A stretch of DNA of 64,000 bases. It comes from Mycolicibacterium sediminis. GTDB taxonomy: Bacteria; Actinomycetota; Actinomycetes; Mycobacteriales; Mycobacteriaceae. Shown one piece after another: positions 61,150-64,000 of this stretch. The position numbers and the translations under genes were made by a program. The stretch lies in NCBI RefSeq assembly GCF_010731735.1, contig NZ_AP022588.1:1426001-1490000 (forward strand). Reading direction: 5' to 3'. The notes beneath the pieces are model-generated. The model had not been told where the DNA came from, ran no database searches, and saw nothing but the letters and a program-made list of their open reading frames with translations. Within the stretch, counting starts at the first letter, position 1. Each line of letters begins with the position of its first letter.

Positions 61150-61641
61150 GTGGTTCGCGACGCGCAGCGATCCCGGGTCTACGCGGCGGAGGAGTTCGTG
61201 CGCACCCTGTTCGACCGGGCCGCGGCGCGCGGCACCGCCACCCTCGACTTCTTCGGCACGTCGATCACGCTGCCGCCGGAAGCACGCTTCGCCTCCGTGG
61301 AGTCGGTGCGGCGCTACGTCGACGACGTGCTCGCTCTGCCCGCGGTCCGGCGGTCGTGGCCCGAGGCGGGCCCGCTCGCGGTGCGCAGTAGACGCGGGCG
61401 CACCGCCGCGCACTACGAGCGGGCGGGAGGCGACGCCACCATCGCCGTGCCCGACCGGAGCACCACGTGGGCACTGCGCGAACTCGTCGTGCTGCACGAG
61501 GTCGCCCACCACCTGAGTCAGACCGAACCGGCACACGGTCCGGAGTTCACCTCGACGTTCTGCGAACTGGCCGACGCCGTGATGGGCCCGGAGGTGGCCT
61601 ACGTGCTGCGCGTCGTCTACGCGAAGGAAGGTGTGCGCTAG
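61150..61641 (+). CDS. Putative zinc metallopeptidase (HExxH, TIGR04338 family)
   Basis: A 163-residue protein with the zinc motif HEVAHH (His116, Glu117, His120) and a downstream HGPEFTSTFCELAD that could supply a third ligand (HGxEF). This architecture matches the mycobacterial TIGR04338 family, named for a metallohydrolase motif, and the position matches Rv0185 (169 residues). The N-terminal YAAEEFVRTLFDRA is helical. It starts nine bases after the DUF2786 gene (GTG 61150), so they form an operon. Confidence 0.85.
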   Translation: MVRDAQRSRVYAAEEFVRTLFDRAAARGTATLDFFGTSITLPPEARFASVESVRRYVDDVLALPAVRRSWPEAGPLAVRSRRGRTAAHYERAGGDATIAVPDRSTTWALRELVVLHEVAHHLSQTEPAHGPEFTSTFCELADAVMGPEVAYVLRVVYAKEGVR

Positions 61642-61720
61642 GGAATCTGGCCGTCGCTGACAATCGCTGACGAGTTGATGACGTCGGGCGGTGGGAGGGG
61701 CTGCTCACAGGTTGGCGGGA

Positions 61721-61726
61721 TAGACA
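61721..61726 (+). promoter_or_regulatory. -10 element for a leaderless J-domain gene transcript
   Basis: TAGACA ends six bases before ATG 61733; no ribosome-binding site is present. Confidence 0.4.
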
Positions 61727-61732
61727 GACGCC

Positions 61733-62182
61733 ATGGGAGCACTGGCCAAGCGGCCCGACGACGGACCCGCCACGCGGGCACCCGCCAAGAAGGCCACCAA
61801 GAAGGCCGTCAAGAAGGTCGCGAAGAAGGCGCCGGCCAAGAAGGCGGTGACGGCGCCGGCCAAGAAGGCGGCGAAGAAGACCCCCGCGAAGGCCGCCAAG
61901 AAGGCGGCGAAGAAGGCCGCCAAGAAGTCGCCGCCGGCGAAGGGCGCGAAGAAGGCCTCGACGCCGTCGGGACCATCCATGGGCCTGCCCGAATTGCCCG
62001 CGGCGCCAACCGATCCGCTCGAGATCCTCGGACTCCGCCAGCCGCTGACCACGTCGACGCTCAAGCGGGCGTGGCGTGAGTACGCGGCCCGGCACCACCC
62101 GGATCAAGGCGGTGACGCGGCGACGTTCGCGAGGGGCCGCGGCGCCTTCGAGACGCTGCGGACCACGATGGACGCGACGTGA
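61733..62182 (+). CDS. Lys/Ala-rich histone-tail-like protein with a C-terminal J domain
   Basis: A 149-residue two-part protein. Residues 16-76 are built almost entirely of Lys, Ala and Pro (units such as PAKKA, AAKKAAKK), like the C-terminal tails of mycobacterial HupB and histone H1. From about residue 93 a DnaJ-type domain follows: DPLEILGL, the HPD motif at His122-Asp124 in RHHPDQGGD, then a helix with FETLRTTMD. The polybasic part suggests DNA, RNA or polyanion binding; the HPD would recruit Hsp70. GTGA overlap with the MFS gene. Confidence 0.8.
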   Translation: MGALAKRPDDGPATRAPAKKATKKAVKKVAKKAPAKKAVTAPAKKAAKKTPAKAAKKAAKKAAKKSPPAKGAKKASTPSGPSMGLPELPAAPTDPLEILGLRQPLTTSTLKRAWREYAARHHPDQGGDAATFARGRGAFETLRTTMDAT

Positions 62183-63456
62183 GCGCGCCCGTGGCGTCCC
62201 CGTCGACGCAGTCGCTGCGCGCCCTCGACGCACTGAACTTCTTCCTGGCCGACGTGCGCGACGGACTCGGGCCGTACCTGGCGATCTACCTGCTGGCCGT
62301 TCGCGGCCCGGAGCACGGGTGGAACGAGGCGACCGTCGGCGGTGTCATCACCACGGCCGGGATCGTCGGACTGCTCTTCCAGACGCCCCTCGGCGCCCTC
62401 GTCGACCGGGTGGTGCGCCGTCGCCTGGTGGTCGTGGTGGCGGCGTCGGCGGTCACCGTGAGCTGCCTGGTGCTGCCGTTCGTCAGCGGCTTTGCACTCG
62501 TGACGGCCACGCAATCGATCGCGTCGATCGCAGGTGCGGCCGTGGCACCGGCGATCTCGGCGATCACGCTCGGCCTGGTGGGACCCAAGATGTTCTCGCC
62601 GCGGATCGGTCGCAACGAGGCGTTCAACCATGCCGGGAACGCCGCCTCCGCAGGTATCGCGGCAGGGCTGGCGTACTTCTTCGGCCCGGTGGTCGTGTTC
62701 TGGATGATGGGCGTCCTGGCGCTGTGCAGCGTGGCGTCGACGATGAAGATCCGCGCCGAGGAGATCGACGAGCGACAGGCCCGTGGGCTCACCGACTCGG
62801 CGCCGGACGAGGGCGGCAGCGGGGCGAGCGGCTTCCGCGCGCTGTTGACGAATCGTTCGCTGCTGATCTTCGCGGTGATCGCGTTCACGTTCCACCTGTC
62901 GAACGCGGCGATGCTGACGTCGGTGAGCCAGCTCCTGACCAGGGTGGTCGGAAAGGACAGCGCCACGTCGCTGGTCGCGCTGTGCGTGCTCGCCGCCCAG
63001 CTGGTGATGATCCCGGTGGCGATCGTCGTCGGCCGCAAGGCAGACGTCTGGGGTCGAAAGCCGATCTTCCTGACCGCGTTCGTCGTGCTGGCCGTGCGTG
63101 GCGTCCTCTACACGGTGTCCGACAACGGGGTGTGGCTGCTCGTCGTGCAGGCGCTCGACGGCATCGGCGCAGGCATCTTCGGTGCGCTGTTCCCCGTCGT
63201 CATCGCCGATCTGACCCGCGGCACGGGCCGGTTCAACGTGGCACAGGGCGCCGTGGCGACGACGCAGGGCCTCGGCGGCGCGCTGAGCGCGGGCATGGCC
63301 GGCGCGATCATCGTGACCCTCGGCTACAACGTGGCGTTCTGGACCCTGGCCGGCATCGCGGTCGTCGGGCTGATCCTCTACGCCACCCTGATGCCGGAGA
63401 CCAAGGAATCCTCGGGCGAAGAGTTCCTGCCCGCCAAGGAGTCGGCCGCCGGTTAA
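62179..63456 (+). CDS. MFS transporter
   Basis: A 425-residue major facilitator with about 12 membrane helices in two halves separated by an acidic/Ser-rich loop (RAEEIDERQARGLTD to GGSGASGFRALL). LVDRVVRRRLVVVV is the loop 2-3 signature (DRxxRR) and VVGRKADVWGRKPIF repeats it in the second half. Related proteins export drugs or metabolites. The GTG start overlaps the J-domain stop; function unassigned. Confidence 0.9.
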   Translation: MSAPVASPSTQSLRALDALNFFLADVRDGLGPYLAIYLLAVRGPEHGWNEATVGGVITTAGIVGLLFQTPLGALVDRVVRRRLVVVVAASAVTVSCLVLPFVSGFALVTATQSIASIAGAAVAPAISAITLGLVGPKMFSPRIGRNEAFNHAGNAASAGIAAGLAYFFGPVVVFWMMGVLALCSVASTMKIRAEEIDERQARGLTDSAPDEGGSGASGFRALLTNRSLLIFAVIAFTFHLSNAAMLTSVSQLLTRVVGKDSATSLVALCVLAAQLVMIPVAIVVGRKADVWGRKPIFLTAFVVLAVRGVLYTVSDNGVWLLVVQALDGIGAGIFGALFPVVIADLTRGTGRFNVAQGAVATTQGLGGALSAGMAGAIIVTLGYNVAFWTLAGIAVVGLILYATLMPETKESSGEEFLPAKESAAG

Positions 63457-63457
63457 C

Positions 63458-64000
63458 GTGGGCCAGGTGAACGAGCCGGATCCGATCGCCCTCGACGCCA
63501 TGTTCGGCCGCCTGCTGCGCACCGAGGACGATGCGCTCTCCGCGGCGCGGGAGGCGACCGACGCCGCGGGCATGCCCCGCATCGAGGTGTCCGCGCAACA
63601 CGCGAAGCTGCTGACGCTGCTCGCCACCATGTCGCGCGCCGAGCGCGTGCTGGAGATCGGCACGCTCGGCGGCTACAGCACGATCGCGCTGGCGCGGGGT
63701 GTCGGACCGGGCGGCCGGGTCGTCACGCTCGAGTACGACCAGGCCCACGCCGACGTGGCGCGCCGCAACCTCGACCGGGCCGACGTCGGCGAGCGCGTGG
63801 AGATCGTCGTCGGCGCGGCACTCGACACCCTGCCCCGGCTGGTCACCCGCGGCGATCGCTTCGACTTCTTCTTCATCGACGCCGACAAGGAGAACAACTC
63901 GGCGTACGTCGAGTACGCGGTCACGCTCGCCGATCCCGGCGCGGTGATCGTCGTCGACAACATCGCGCGGATGGGCCGGGTGCTGGACCCCTCGCCCGAC
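63458..64000 (+). CDS. O-methyltransferase (Rv0187-like), truncated at the right edge
   Basis: The frame runs off the window after about 181 residues. It is a catechol-type O-methyltransferase: SAM motif VLEIGTLGGYSTIALARGV, VTLEYDQAHADVAR, and the metal-ligand segment FDFFFIDADKENN followed by IVVDN. N-terminal MPRIEVSAQHAKLL is family-typical. GTG 63458 (used here) or GTG 63467 are candidate starts. It matches Rv0187 by order. Small-molecule methylation of a catechol-like substrate is the family role. Confidence 0.88.
   Translation, partial: MGQVNEPDPIALDAMFGRLLRTEDDALSAAREATDAAGMPRIEVSAQHAKLLTLLATMSRAERVLEIGTLGGYSTIALARGVGPGGRVVTLEYDQAHADVARRNLDRADVGERVEIVVGAALDTLPRLVTRGDRFDFFFIDADKENNSAYVEYAVTLADPGAVIVVDNIARMGRVLDPSPD

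Noticed and set aside
61791-61960. Tandem repeat or CRISPR-like array in the J-domain gene
   Set aside because: The repeated GCCAAGAAGG units are codon-level consequences of the Lys/Ala-rich protein, with no regular spacing or spacers.

Overview
This window is a high-GC actinobacterial chromosome segment, most likely from a fast-growing Mycobacterium/Mycolicibacterium. The decisive evidence is a complete mce1-type lipid-import locus in the gene order known from M. tuberculosis (mce1R, fadD5, yrbE1A/B, mce1A-F, four Mam proteins), followed by the same downstream neighbours (pirin, sigG, monoacylglycerol lipase, DUF2786 protein, HExxH protein, O-methyltransferase). GTG starts are common, and ATGA/GTGA stop-start overlaps and leaderless-looking promoters recur. 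No tRNA, rRNA, CRISPR array, insertion sequence or prophage was seen.

Layout. 1-151: start of a modular type I polyketide synthase leaving on the left. 0.5-2.7 kb: a short PPDK-like protein and a small partner gene. 2.8-5.1 kb: an MMPL/RND transporter with no normal start codon. 5.3-7.2 kb: a two-component system preceded by a 48-bp direct repeat. 7.2-10.4 kb: acyl-CoA dehydrogenase and a TetR/SnoaL-like/SDR group. 10.4-14.3 kb: transhydrogenase pntA-pntB plus an EamA transporter. 14.3-16.3 kb: small secreted protein, CorA-type channel, zinc-ribbon protein. 16.4-19.7 kb: a SigF-type sigma factor with a short leader ORF, next to a methyltransferase-CDGSH pair and a convergent haem-oxygenase-like enzyme; both transcription units have SigF-like promoters. 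19.9-22.5 kb: a TauABC-like ABC importer. 22.6-27.2 kb: dienelactone hydrolase, MOSC protein, tiny ORF, and a TetR-SDR-acyl-CoA dehydrogenase operon. 27.4-32.4 kb: a TctCBA importer, GntR regulator and talarate/galactarate dehydratase, probably a hexarate catabolic island. 32.5-51.5 kb: adhE1 to mam1D, the mce1 locus. 51.5-64 kb: DUF1275 protein, secreted phosphodiester glycosidase, sorbosone-dehydrogenase-like lipoprotein, pirin/MarR pair, methyltransferase, sigG, lipase, hydrolase-like lipoprotein, DUF2786 and metallopeptidase proteins, a Lys-rich J-domain protein, an MFS transporter and a truncated O-methyltransferase.

How it fits together. The mce1 block is one long co-directional unit in which FadD5 activates fatty acids, YrbE1A/B are the permease, Mce1A-F the envelope-spanning lipid conduit and Mam1A-D accessory proteins, under the divergent repressor Mce1R; an 18-bp palindrome sits in the divergent promoter. 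The hexarate island couples uptake (TctCBA) to dehydration under a GntR repressor, with a matching operator before the dehydratase gene. The sigma-factor neighbourhood looks like a small local stress regulon.

The least expected items are the SigF-linked methyltransferase/CDGSH/haem-oxygenase-like cluster, the leader ORF overlapping the sigma-factor start, the CTG-start transporter, the histone-tail-like J-domain protein, a lipoprotein hydrolase that has lost its nucleophile serine, and a dispersed intergenic palindrome present twice.
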